From contig CM057135.1 in assembly GCA_029964075.1 (NCBI GenBank), positions 28,199,366-28,263,365 on the forward strand: 64,000 nt of DNA, written 5' to 3'. Positions 24,101 to 36,480 of the stretch are shown piece after piece (the first letter of the stretch is position 1; every line of letters begins with the position of its first letter). Origin of the DNA: Patiria pectinifera. Its lineage: Eukaryota; Echinodermata; Asteroidea; Valvatida; Asterinidae. The notes under the pieces are model-generated. The model saw only the letters and a program-made list of their open reading frames with translations. It made no database searches and was not told where the DNA came from. The position numbers were made by a program, and so were the translations under genes.

Positions 24101-27100
24101 TTGTTGACTAGGTCGTTTGTTTCACATAATCACTCTTGGAAAAAGAATATATTAACCCTAACTCCCTAGGCATTTTTGCTAGGATGCAACCTCAATCCTG
24201 CAAAATCCTCCAACTGCCTCCATGTTAAAATTGCACACAGCCTCAATCCTCCAAAATCATCCGTTAGGCCTATTTCTTGAATGTGGTCCTTGGAGGGGTG
24301 ACCACTGCCTTAATCCTGCAAAATCCTCCAGCAATCACTGTCAATATCTTGAGGCAGAGCCAGTGACATCTAGGAGCAGTGCGGAGAATTTCAAGTATAG
24401 TCTAGGCCTAAATTTATGCATTGCTGAGCATAAACAACACAAGGTCCGGCCCAAGACCTCGACACAGTGCATCCTCCAAAATCAGCCACACATTTTTGCC
24501 ATTATAGCCTCAATCCTGCAAAATCCTCCATTTTGCAAAGAGGATTTTGGAGGATTTGGGAAGGTTAGGGTTAAGGAGCGCATCCAGAACTACAAAATCA
24601 TAGCTATCAGATGTAACAGAGACAGAAAAAAAATGGACCCAAATTTACAGATTGACCACATGGAAATTCAATACAGTCCATCAGAAATGGAAAAAAAGTG
24701 CTTAAGAAAAGAGAATCTTTCAAGAAAATGAATTGTGACAGAAATGGAGCATTTAGTTATTGACCACCCACGGCTCCTATCACTGGGGAAAAAGTGGGCA
24801 GCATCAATCCCATAGGCTTTACCCGTCCACCCACTTCAATTAATACCCTGTCCGCTTCCCCAAAGGTCACTAAAATCACTCAATTATATCAACCGTGTAC
24901 AGGTGTATGCCTGCACTACACCACTGAATTGTTTGTGAGGCCGGTCATTTTCCCAGAATTGCATTGTTTGCAATAGAAAAAGTTCAATGGATAAACCTTT
25001 AACGTCCCACTCAGCGTATGCAATTATGGGAAGGCAATTCTTCTCCCACGTCCAAATTGCGTTGGAAGGACTAACACACAAGGGCAGTGGGCCGTTGTTG
25101 CCATTGTACATCCACATCTCACAATACTGTGTATTTGGCCGGAGGGGGTGTCTGGGTATATTTTTTGGAAATCCTTTTTTTCATTTTTGGTGCAAACATA
25201 TGGAAAGATATAGTATAGAAAAAAATGATTTGTACTAGCTTATAATTCGATTTCTTGTTAATTTGCAAACTTTTTTTCCAAAACCTTGCAACACATGTAC
25301 ATGCAATTTAGGCCCACATGTACCGAGTTCACTTACATGTACATGTATGCACAAGTACACACGCTGTACATACTGTACATATGTACATTGTACACGTATG
25401 CATGTTTTGTATTTTTTAGGTACATTACAATACATACATTGTAATGTCTAAATGTTAAGCTTACTTTTTTTGAGCCACTTCAGTTTTGAAGCATCTACTC
25501 TTCTGTATAATCATTTCCAAAAATAAACAAAAGGCCAAAAACAAACCACCAGATTTATTCATTTATTATTTTTCTAAAGTCGCTATGGTGCACATTCATT
25601 GACGCATGAGTACTGTGCTAATTTAGCGTGCATCAGATATGATTGGCTTTCAACAAGGCTACATGTACTTGGGTCTTAACAAGTCTATGTGTGTACAGTG
25701 TGTATTTTTCTACACACAGCCACACGCCTCCTAGGTTATGAAATACCGCATAATCATATATTTTCTCCATGATGATGGAGAATAAATAAAATTTATGAAA
25801 GAAAAAATAGCAGCCTGTTCTTAACTAACCAAGCATACATGTATATATGCATAAGATGGAATTTGTTTGCGTTGGGGGGATGTAAATCAAATTAGATTTT
25901 GCCCTTCAAGCATATATGGCAAAAAAATAAATAAATAAATAAAAAAATCCCTGTAAAACCTTAGTCCGTAAAAACTGTGTTTTGTTGTCAAGAAATTTCG
26001 GAAAAAGACACTCCTGCTGATAAAAATACCTCTGCACAATTTTTATCTCGAAGGGATACTTTAAAAAAAAACTCAGTTGCTCCGTTTCAGAACAAAAAGT
26101 GTTAGCGTAACCCCTTCATCAAATACTGGGACAGTGGGAGACAGATTGGACATGGATCTATTAGTATGGTCGATCACTTATCAGGATTGGTTCAATGGCC
26201 CTTCAATAAATTGCAGTGTATGCAATGCATAATGGACCACCATCATACGGACATTTATTTGCAATTCGGCATTGGACATATTGCTTATATATAGGATTAT
26301 ACATATGACGTTGGTGGTTATTAATAATGCGGGGCCTGGCTGCATATAATTTAATGATGAGGCCGATACACTGGTTTGATAATAAGTTTGTGTTTGAATG
26401 ATCTATGGATGCACAAGTCTAAAGGTCAGTCTGGGCCTGCCCCGGACTTTATCGGATGAAGTGCATGTACGTGCCTGTCAACATGTTATGTTAAAAATCC
26501 TCGGTTTAATCATTCCCTACCAGTTTTGATGATTTTTAACATTCTGTTTCCGCCAGCAGGCAAACAGAATTACTGATGACCAAAATATAATCTGAAAACC
26601 AATTAAGGTCGATTCAAAGCACTTCCATTGGTCACGGTGTAAACTGTCTTTCTTTTGAATATTTTGTTGCAAAGTAATTTTGTTGGTTTGCCCAGATTGT
26701 ATGACGACACAATTTTTACTCATCAACAGAAAAAAATGAAAAAAAAAAATCTTTAAATAAGTTACCTGCACCCCACCGAATAAATGCTACTTTATACCTT
26801 TAAGGTACCTAACTGCCCACAACAGACCTTTATTATGCTGCCACCATTTCAGTCATGTTCCCTGTATCATCCAATAACAGTACTGCATGATGTTTTTGTG
26901 CAAAAAGGAACCAGACTATTTTTCCTTCCAGTCTCGCTTTGGTCACGTTGATTTGAATGGAAAAAAATCACTAGGCCGCAACATGATAATGGTCTATACA
27001 TGCAGCACTCTGAACATTCATTCAATGTTGCCTAGTAGCGGGCATTTGCTCCATTTACCATCAATTCAGTATGAGGCTGCATGTCAGCACATATAATTGA

Positions 27101-30100
27101 AATGACAGAAACAGATGTGAACATATTAACCCCGATTCCCCAGGCATTGCTGACAGTCATGTCTGAAACCTCCAACAGACCTGATGCTTTAAAGGCGGAG
27201 TCGGAGGGCAGTGGTTATGTATCCCTAAAAAGGCATGAGTAAAGCCTTTGTGCGTTCATTGTAACTACATTAAAATAACAAAGAACGCCCTCTGAGGTAC
27301 CTGCAATGCAAAAGGTCTGTCGTCAACCACTGTGCAAGAACATAATGGCACATTCCTTGTCCGTACTTTTAAGGGGCCTCTAACCCAAGGTGTCATAATA
27401 AAGGACTGGGATCCTCCTAGCTGAATCCTGAAGGATCTTGCGGGTTTAGAGAACAAGAAGCTTGCACTCTCAGGGGGAAAAATAAAGGAGGAAATAAGTT
27501 GTACCTTGTGGTATACTGAATGATTGAAGATGATGTACTCGGTGCCCGTGTCCAACCACGTTCTCTGCATCACAAAGTCTCTGTTCCTCAAGGGTGGCGG
27601 ACACTTCACTGAAAGTAGACGAGGAACATAGAAAGACAAGTGAATCTTAATTTGAAACACTCATACAATTTGAGGTGACTTTTGATCTAGATTTTGATTT
27701 TAGTTTTGGTTAAAGGGCGATAATTTATAACGGTTTGGCATTATTTGCAGCGAATTAGTTTGACGCATGTTCTTTCCTTGCCTTCAAAATCTGGGACTCG
27801 CTTTCGAGGCCAACCAGGATGCCATGTTGATAGGGTCTCAAAAACGTAACTAATTCAGCAAGTCTTCTCCCTTTTTTTTTAGTTTCACTTTTCTTCCCAC
27901 CTCTCAAATTGAAAACAGCTTCATCATTTCTCTCCGTGGGTGTCTTGTGACCTACGTTGTCTGGCTGGGTTGGGTGCTTTTCAGGGACGATTGGTTTCAT
28001 TATTAATGAACCGATACAAAATATTCTGTGTAGAACTTCAAAGTTCCTTGACCTGATCAGTCCGGTCAATGGCCCAGGTTTCCTTTAACATTTGATGAAG
28101 GAAATAACGTACACGCATCTCAAGAAACAACAGACGTGTTTTATTTCCTTGTTATCAATTCTTATAGTTGGAATCACTTATCAAGTAGTTGTATAATGAA
28201 ATAAATATATTTTGTAGTAACCCTAACTTTCCTCAATCCTCCAAAGTCCTCCGGGCAGTTTGTGGGGATTTTGGAGGATTGAGGCTGAATGCATTATTAC
28301 TGAGTGAAAGGGCTTATTTTGAAGGAATTGAGGCAGTGGGTATCCTTCATCTGAACATGTACATGTAAGTGCAACATTTTTTTTAGGATTTTGGAGGATT
28401 GAGGATGGTTCCTAGCAAAACTTTCCTCAATCCTCCAAAGTCCTCCAGGCAGTTTGTGAGGATATTGGAGGATTGAGACTGAATGCATTAATTACTGAGT
28501 GAAAGGGCTGATTTTGAAGGAATTTAGGCAGTGGGTATCCTTCATCTGAACATGCATACATGTGTACGTGCAAGTGCAACATATTTTTTTTTTAGGATTT
28601 TGGAGGATTGAGGATGGTTCCTAGCAAAACTTTCCTCAATCCTCCAAAGTCCTCCGGGCAGTTTGTGAGGATATTGGAGGATTGCGGCTGAATGCATTAC
28701 TGAGTGAAAGGGCTGATTTTGAAGGAATTTGGGCAATGGGTATCCTTCATCTGAACATGCATGTACGTGTAAGTGCAACATTGTTTTAGGATTTTGGAGG
28801 ATTAAGGATGGTTCCTAGCAAAAAGGGCCTAGGGGGTTCGGGTTTATTGTCATCATATCAAAGAAAGAGGCAACTCTTCACTTTTGCTGGCACTCCGCAT
28901 ATCATTTGCCTGGCGTACTGGTTTGCACACACATTTGATGTAAGGTAACAATGATTAGCTCTGATAATCCATGTCCGTAAGTGCACAGCCCTGTTCATTT
29001 CTGAATTTCTGAATGACAAACCATCCCTGAAACATCAGCATTATTACATTTAGGATATGCGCATCGCTGGTCACTGAATCTGAAGGCCGGGTAAGGTGGT
29101 TTGAGCTGAAAGCCATTGTCAAATTTACTTTGTGCAAGTGACTCTGAAACAAATGGCTAATATTATGGTATTAGGTGGAAATGGTTCAATTGTTTTTACT
29201 AATGGCGACTGAGCTTTGCAATAACTGTTTTAAAGGTAAAAATGCACACAATGAATGGGTATTTTTCGTTACAGTTTGAATTTTTTTCTAAAAAGATTTT
29301 GAAAAGATAATTGGTGATGGCGGAAGGCATTACCAATGTACTCGTACCAAAAGTACCAACTTTTGCAACACAGCCAACATGGTAAACAACAAAGACGAAA
29401 TACAAAGGGCCCTTTATCAGCATGTGTGTAAAAATAGACACTCACTTTGATAATAACTAATATCGTTTGTCCAGTTGACTTTGCACAGTTCAAAACCTTC
29501 CACCATCGTGCGGTCCCATTTTTTCCTGTACGCCGCGTCATGAAGCACATCGTATGTTGTTGCCGCACTTACGTCATGTAACGTTTTGTGAACCTGCGGT
29601 GGAAAAACGGAACATGAACAGAATGAACTGAAAGACTTTTTAATAACATATAAAACAGTTTTTGTGTATAAATAAGGCCAAATAAAAATGTGCTTTAAAC
29701 ATCCCTGAAACTAACAACGAATTATAATGTTAAATGTAATAGCTACATGTACATGTAAGTCAAAGGAAAACAAGGGACATGTATTAAGTAAATTTTAATC
29801 AAAAATTCATTACGTTACAAAATAATGTTGTAGTGTACAGAAACAACATGTAGCTATAAACCAAATGTAATTACATACGCACATAAATACTGTTCGTGAA
29901 AATCTAGTCAATAGAATATACGTCATGTGGAGTGTAATTTCTGCATGTTGGCTGTTTAAAGAGGGATTGTAAAGGCCACATGTTTAATATTTAATTTTTA
30001 TATGTACTCATCACCGCTCATAGAGTCTGTGTGTTATGTCAATAGAAACCTACAAAGACTCGCGCTATGCCGACTTTTGTCACAGGAAAAAGCTGAGCAA

Positions 30101-33100
30101 AAAAATCCATAATCTGGCTAAATGCTTTGTGGGAAGAATGCAGCACATTGCAGTTTGCTGGTACCAGGCAGGAAGAAATAATGTACCAAGTACTTAAAAT
30201 ATCTGCATATATGTATTCTTGGGTTGTGCATACCGGTAGGCCTTGGTTACACTGAGTGGTTGCACACAAAATATTGCAATTACATGTACTTGATAAATTT
30301 ACTTTTTTATTAAATTAAACAACCGGTATATAGATGAAGCATTCAATGAACACATGAATACTTGTACACTTATTTGCTTTATGTAAATGTACTGCTGGGC
30401 AATTTCAAGGTAATTCACATTTAACGTTTAAAAGGGGTATTCTGTCTACTCTGTGCTATTAATCTATGAAGTTAAACAGGGTAAATTGGAGTGAATTTTG
30501 CTCGTGTAAAAAATATGATGCCAAAATGACAACAAAAAATCCATAATTGTTAGCACTAAAAAAAAAACAGGTTCTTTTAACACCAAAAAAAAAAAATTTG
30601 ACCATGTTTCATTGTACTGGCACGACACTCAAATGAAAGTTCTTGTCCCCTTTAATTTGATACCGCATTTGAAGTTTTCATACATTTCATACATTCAAGA
30701 ATTCATAATTTTCCACTTTTTATCAGTGTCAACTTTTGCCAGGAATTGCCCCTCAAGTTATTGGCTGTCCAGAATTCTTTTTTTTTTTATATTCTTTTTT
30801 GGGGGGTTGGTATTCAACAAATATAATCACTGCTTGTCAAAATTCAGCAGGCAGAATAAACGACCCACGGCAATGGGAGAGAACTATGGAAACATCACTT
30901 GAAAGAATTTTTTACAGAAAGTGTCTGAAAAGCCTGTTTTGAAATGTCAGACAATGGCATTCACACAGTGGGGCAGATCTTTGTGATTACAATAAAGTTC
31001 ATGAACTTGGCGTAGTTTAAGGATGAATGAACATGCCTACACTGCTGTCCTTGAAATTGTAATTTATGTGTAAATTATTGCACATTTTAATAGCAGTGCA
31101 CACATGTATACATGCACGCAGATAAAATTACATACACTGTATGTTTCCACATGAATGAACATGCTTACACTACTGCCCTTGAAATTGTAATTTATGTGTA
31201 AATTATTGCACATTTTAATATGTGGGTGCACACATATGTGTTGCAACAGCTTACCGTACTTCAAGTTTTTTGTAAAATTAATCTTATTTATGATTTAATG
31301 GAATCTTAAAACTTAAAAGTGGAAACTTTGTGGTTTTTTAAAGATTTTTTAAGAAAAGCATTTTCCATTGAATAATATGCATGTATGTCCATCTATATAT
31401 TCCATGTAATAAACAATATCTTCTTTCATTTTTTTCTTTTTAAAAATTAAATGCTTCAGAATATTGCACTCTTTGCATCTGAATCTGTATGAAGAAAACA
31501 CATCCAACATGATATTACAATTATTGCATGACATCTGAGTGACATTTTGCAAGTTTGTGCGTCCAAGGATTGAGTTATATATTCGCTAAATATATTTGCC
31601 GGAAATGAGATTTGGGCATCCTATCCAAGAGAGGATTATTTGGTCGTCCTTGATGATGAAATTGCTGGAGGCATTTCTTGGGACTTGAAGAACGTTTACA
31701 ATTTCCAAACCTCAAAATGCCTTACTTGCAGTCAGTTAAATTCAAACTCAAAGTGATTAGGGAGGAAATGAGGATTAGAGGCATCAACTGGCTGCACCTG
31801 CTGTGAAGTACATGTACACCTACATGTGCATGTGCAGATGTTTTTCCGTTATTGGAGTTTCTAGTGATACTGTGAGTGGACTAAACCTTTGGACTATTAA
31901 AGGCACATACGTGTAGGAACATTGGTAAAAACGCGGAAACGGACCTACTGATTTAATGCGAAAAATCTTGGGTAGTACTAGTCCAAAAATTTGGGACTCT
32001 CAGTACTGTGTATGAGAGTCCCAACTTAAAGTATTGAAAACATGCAAAACAAGGAAATAGACTGGCACCTAAAACAACCAGTCCAACACAGCTTCAGTAC
32101 TGCATCAATCAACCATGCCAAAAGAATTGTGTGGCATGAAGCGGGAACTAGTCTCAATTTACTACACATTTCTCCGTAGTCAAGCCACCAGACTATTGAC
32201 ACTGAATGAAGAGGTCAGTCTTTTCAAATAGTTGGACCATATGGTCATGATGGTTGGACATGTACCAGTCTAGTATTTAGCCCCATATTGAAATCACTTG
32301 ACGTCCCTCTTATGTGCAAAACATTGAAGAAAAGTCTCCTTTAAAAATTGAATTGAGTCTGCAAACTTGGTTGGTGAAATACTGAGGACAGTTTCTTTGC
32401 CCCAATGGAATTTTTGGAGAAATTTGCTGGCTAAACTGTGAGTAAAGTGGGCCTGATTTAGTTTTGCACGTTTCAGAGCACTCCAGAGCCCTGTCTGGGG
32501 TAGTACCAAATACCCTTTGAATCAGTCCGCCTGAAATGGTATTGTTTGGTTGAATCCAAAAAGGGTGCACATTATTTTCTGTTTTCTAAAAGTGTATAGT
32601 TGCCACTGAGCTCAATCTTTGGCGAGTTGTTGAGTGCAGTCTGCTTCAGAATTAATTTGAGCCTCCTGGTTTGAGCACAATCTTTATGCACAGGGATTTG
32701 TCAAAAAAATTATGTAATAATCGTGGGTTATAATTAAACCTCATCCAAAAATGTTCCTCATATTTGTTTTTTTTCATGTGATCACTTTGAAGTTCATTCT
32801 TCTTGGGTCTGCAAGACAACTACCATTTACTGATGAAAAAAAATAGTTAACCTATTTATCGCTAGTTTTGCCATTACACATTAATATTTACATGCAGATA
32901 AACCTGACACGTACTTTGACGGGAAGTGGCGAACTGCTAATAATTTTATCCACTGACTGGATAGCAACTAGAAGAACTACAACACGCACAGTATGCACAT
33001 GAAGCCAAATGGCAGAGGTTTTGATTTCACACACCACTAGGTCATCGTTAAGGTCAGTGACAGGAAGTGGCATCACGCATGATCCTTGAATTTGAACTAC

Positions 33101-34479
33101 ATGTTTTACATACATGTATAAATTATAACTTAAAATAAGGCTTCATGTTGTATCACAATAATATGAAAACTTATCTGTCAACTTATACGCTCATGGCGCA
33201 TTCTAATAAGCAATACATGTAGCTCTACTGAGTGGAGCGTTGAATTACGGGTACCCCTCCATACAAACGCTCCACCGATTTGCCATACTTTGGTAGCACT
33301 TACACGGTCGTCATGACGGTTTGCATTTTGTGCATGCCCTCGCGAGGACAAGGCCCAAAAAAAACTGATAAAGAAAATACAAATGAGGAAGACAGTAACC
33401 CTGGATAGATCCACACATTCATGACATTCCATAAGACCCCTCAAATTGTTTCAAACAACCGGTAATTTTGAAAAAATAACAAAATAGTCTGAACTTACCG
33501 CTCACAATTAAATGTGTCTGCCGAGTTGCACAGTCTATTTCACTGACATGACTGATGCATAATTCATTGCGCGCGTGTGTGACGTCACTATTGAAGGAAA
33601 ACAAGTTGCGCTTACTCAATAGCTGTTTCATGTAGTCATATGTGCCCCGCGCCGTCTGACTGTGGGTTTTTAGTGCGGGGCACATATCAGTACATGAAAC
33701 AGTCGTTGATTAAGCGCGACTTGTTTTTCTTCAATAGTGACGTCACACGCGCGCGCAATGAATTATGCATCAGTCATGTCAGTGAAATAGACTGTGCAAC
33801 TCGGCAGACACCTTTAATTGTGAGCGGTAAGTTCAGACTATTTTGTTATTTTTTCAAAATTACTGGTTGTTTGAAACAATTTGAGGGGTCTTATGGAATG
33901 TCATGAATGTGTGGATCTATCCAGGGTTACTGTCTTCCTCATTTGTATTTTCTTTATCAGTTTTTTTTGGGCCTTGTCCTCGCGAGGGCATGCACAAAAT
34001 GCAAACCGTCATGACGACCGTGTAAGTGCTACCAAAGTATGGCAAATCGGTGGAGCGTTTGTATGGAGGGGTACCCGTAATTCAACGCTCCACTCAGTAG
34101 AGCTACAATACATGTATGCATTTCAGTGGCACAATTAAATTACACATTTTTTTCAACAAATAGTGAAGTTACCTTCTTTTTTTAGGAATAAACTTGATGG
34201 AAGCATAGAACTTGTCTAAGATGAAATTTCTTAAACAAATTAAAATAATATGTTTGTGTCGATTTAATTTCATGAATTTAATACATGAATAACTCCAAAC
34301 AAAGATCTACAAACCTTTATCAGTCGTATTCTCGTCTCTGGGTCGAACTTGCTTTGCAGCCATACTCTAATCCCGTTTTTATCGTATTTATTGGACCATC
34401 CTTCTACTCCATCAGCCAGCCGACGAAACGACTTGAAATCCTCGTCGTCTGCAACACGCACTACTCCATTCTCCTCCAT
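21142..34479 (-). CDS. STARD10: START-domain lipid transfer protein, STARD10-like, six exons, complete
   Basis: A START-domain protein. Vertebrate STARD10 transfers phosphatidylcholine and phosphatidylethanolamine between membranes. Exons on the minus strand are 34479-34315, 29593-29446, 27608-27505, 22838-22721, 21908-21856 and 21366-21142. All phases agree over 813 bases, giving 270 residues (human about 291). Matches include [20 protein letters not shown] (residues 9-28), [47 protein letters not shown] and [17 protein letters not shown]. After the domain, [20 protein letters not shown] matches the STARD10 C-terminal segment closely. The tail is acidic with serines followed by D/E, similar to the CK2-phosphorylated tail of vertebrate STARD10. 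The start chosen is ATG 34479 (MEENG); an in-frame ATG at 34569 could extend the product by 30 residues. Orthology within the STARD2/7/10 group is inferred from the tail. Confidence 0.93.
22907..23550. repeat. 12-bp minisatellite inside an inverted-end element, next to a STARD10 splice acceptor
   Basis: From about 22925 to 23440 the sequence is some 42 copies of caagtccagtca and close variants (cagtcg, cagtct, cactca). The left edge reads gtagtcaagtccaccactag. The right edge (23530-23550) is its approximate inverse, with ggacttgtgatggactcaac then tac. The array therefore sits between terminal inverted repeats. The right flank also matches dispersed copies at about 683-770 and 54400-54490. Long open frames through the array (SPVTSPVTS and the like) follow from a 12-bp period without stops and are not genes. 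It lies in STARD10 intron 3, about 70 bp upstream of the acceptor at 22838. Confidence 0.9.
24153..24573. repeat. Dispersed inverted-end repeat with aaccctaac termini, copy 2
   Basis: It starts taaccctaactccctaggc and ends ggaaggttagggttaa, with cctcaatcctgcaaaatcct inside on the left and gaggattttggaggatttgg on the right. Internal sequence follows copy 1 (915-1287) through most of its length. Located in STARD10 intron 3. Noncoding. Confidence 0.7.
25290..25450. repeat. Dense tacatgta/tgtaca low-complexity patch
   Basis: About 160 bp with many tgtaca and catgta palindromic hexamers. It ends in an inverted pair, tacattacaatac and atacattgtaatg. Such words are common in this genome; this is the densest run in the window. 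No function is proposed. Confidence 0.6.
28218..28853. repeat. Tandem array of the aaccctaac-family repeat, three units
   Basis: The array opens with taaccctaac, then three units begin at about 28228, 28422 and 28631 with tttcctcaatcctccaaagt. Each unit ends in ggattttggaggatt-like sequence followed by gatggttcctagcaaaa. Periods are about 194 and 209 bp. Each unit has inverted ends, so the array is a chain of potential hairpins. It lies in STARD10 intron 2. The units share ends, but not interior sequence, with the copies at 915 and 24153. Confidence 0.8.
31023..31240. repeat. Direct duplication, 128-bp period
   Basis: A block beginning atgaatgaacatgc and containing ccttgaaattgtaatttatg is repeated after 128 bp with few changes over about 70 bp. 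The parts between are less alike. Located in STARD10 intron 1. Confidence 0.75.
33222..34103. mobile_element. 882-bp foldback element: two 429-bp inverted arms and a 24-bp loop
   Basis: The left arm 33222-33650 and right arm 33675-34103 are inverted copies of equal length, with a loop at 33651-33674. The outermost sequence is gctctactgagtggagcg on the left and its inverse on the right. The 11-bp word caatacatgta lies immediately left (33211-33221) and 2 bp beyond the right end (34106-34116), a probable target duplication. The outer part of the arms differs at only a few positions. The inner 60-70 bp next to the loop carries most of the differences. Each arm has a tgacgtca palindrome. Near-identical 88-residue open frames on both strands are by-products of the symmetry. 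It lies in STARD10 intron 1, about 200 bp downstream of the first donor. Confidence 0.9.
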
Positions 34480-35887
34480 AGAAACACGCGTGTGGTGAAC
34501 AGGTTGAACAGGTGAAATTGTCAGACACAAAAACAATTCGTACTTTTCGTAGGCCTGTGTTTTCCGCAATGCACGATGTCAGTAAATTTAAGCAGTGGGC
34601 AGGTGAATTGTAACAACTCCCCTTCGTGAAGGTTCAGGAATTCGGCATAATTTCCCCCTAATTTATCGTCAAAAACGCTCGAAAAGAAGAGTCCAGAACA
34701 GAAGGCTGGAAGACTCCCACGTACACACGTCATAACAGGTGGTGTAGGCCCTAGTATCTGTACGTATGTTGCACGCATGCAATACACGGAAAGGATTATG
34801 ATAAGTCGGGTGCCAGTCACGCAGACGAAGTTAGGGTGTTTTCTCATATGAAGTGAGGATACCAGACACAACAAAATGTTGTCTTGACTATTGAGTGGTA
34901 TAGCGCCCCCACAAAACTAGTTTACCCAGAAAAAGAAAACAAGTGTCATGCCCCGGTTTTCTCCGAGTCCTAATTCAGAGAACAGGGATGTGTGTACTTC
35001 GTCTTCGGGTACAGTGCCTTTCTGAGCAAAAGGATAAAACTTGTGTTACTTTCTTGGAGGGACTTATAAATGACACGACCTACATGTTCATGCACATTTT
35101 TTTCCCTCGTGGACTGAGTAAGTACATTCTTCCAAAAGTGCAAACCCCTCAAGATAAATTCAGTCTTGATTTGTTTCTTACCACTTAAAAAGTTAATTGT
35201 ACACATTTTCGTCATAATTTTCTTAAGCTTAAAAAAATTACGAATATCCAGCTGCTGCAAATAAATTTTTAAAAAAATCTGTGAGTGACATGATGCACGC
35301 ACTTTCCGGTAGCCTGGAAAATGGGAATTGTTTTTTTTTATCAAAGATAAGTCGCTCATCCATGAGAAGTATTGCTCTTCCAATAAGTAATTTCGTCTCT
35401 CAGCATTTTGAGTGGGAAAAAAATTGTCTGAACTTGTCATATTGCCTCAAAAGTATCTTCATTCAGTCTGAACTGTATTCTGACATCTACATTTTTGTTT
35501 TGCGGGTAAGCATAGTGTACGTAACAAGAAGCATGAATCCACAACCGAATTATACTCCACACTATTTTTCTCCATCGAAGCAATAAATATATTGGGGAAT
35601 TTGATTCAATCAGATTTTAAAAAGGGAAGATGCGATGTACGTGTCACGTAAGTGGCGCCCCCTGTGGCTGGCTAGCGAGTGTCATCGTTAGAGGTCGCCC
35701 TGCAGATGCACGAAATTAACGGATCACTGATGCATGGGGGAGGTGGGAGGGGTTTCGGGATGTCCTACCATGGAGCTCGAGCTATGGTCCTACCATTACC
35801 AATCAGTTTTATTGTCCTATGCATGCCTGGAAAGGGTATGGTGTTTGTAGCGCTAAATGTCAAATTTCGAAGAGGATGATCTGCAGC

Positions 35888-36188
35888 CAGTAGCATAGGC
35901 GTAGCCAGCGGGGGTTAAGGAGTATTTCCCCCTACCCTTTTTAAAAGTATGTGGTGGCCTTTTGGTGCCATCGGCCGTTGCGGTTGCCTCTTTTTAATTT
36001 CGCGCAAGTATCTCCTTTAGAAGCGCCATATATTGTCCGTTAGTGTGCATAATCGTCGGTTCCCCCACTATTTGATTTTACGGAGGCCAAGTGTCCGGGG
36101 GGAAAACGTATCTACATTTCAGCACGGATGTGCAAGTGCCCTTTAAAAAAAAATACCCCCCAATAAAAATGACCGTGCTACGCCACTG
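35888..36188. mobile_element. MITE with 'ggcgtagcc' ends
   Basis: The left end is cagtagcataggcgtagcc and runs into agcggggg. The right end, read inversely, is ctcagtggcgtagcacgg. The GGCGTAGC core with G-rich flank is typical of a MITE group common in marine invertebrates, probably hAT-related. Length is about 300 bp, noncoding. The target duplication was not resolved. Confidence 0.55.
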
Positions 36189-36299
36189 AGTAGGGTGTTT
36201 GTATCGGGCACGATGACTTTTATAACAAAGAACATTAGGCATTGTGTACGTCAAGCAAGTCCAGTTCATTTAATGCCAACCTAATTTCAAAAAAATCAA

Positions 36300-36480
36300 A
36301 ATGAGGACCAGACTACTTAGAGTCAAAATCACTCTAATTTAAGATCGAAATATACTCTGAAAAAGAGTCAATCTACTGAAAACTGTGGAATGAAAACTCA
36401 ATCTATTCGAGTGAATGAATTTGACTTTAAGACGTCTCATCAGGTCCCTTCCGGTGTGAGTGAAGCTTCACTCGTTTTAC
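36300..36480. repeat. Degenerate member of the agagtgaaaatcactct palindromic family
   Basis: It contains tagagtcaaaatcactctaa, actctgaaaaagagtc, gaaaactcaatct and gaagcttcactcg. These words occur in the same order, better preserved, at 44457-44695. The inverted symmetry is weak here. Confidence 0.5.

Noticed and set aside
27265-27400. Frame continuing past the STARD10 exon at 27608-27505
   Set aside because: The GTAC donor at 27504 and the conserved join KIPPKKG at 22838 show that this part is intron.
33178-34138. Near-identical 88-residue frames on opposite strands
   Set aside because: By-products of the inverted arms of the foldback element. No start context, no known domain.
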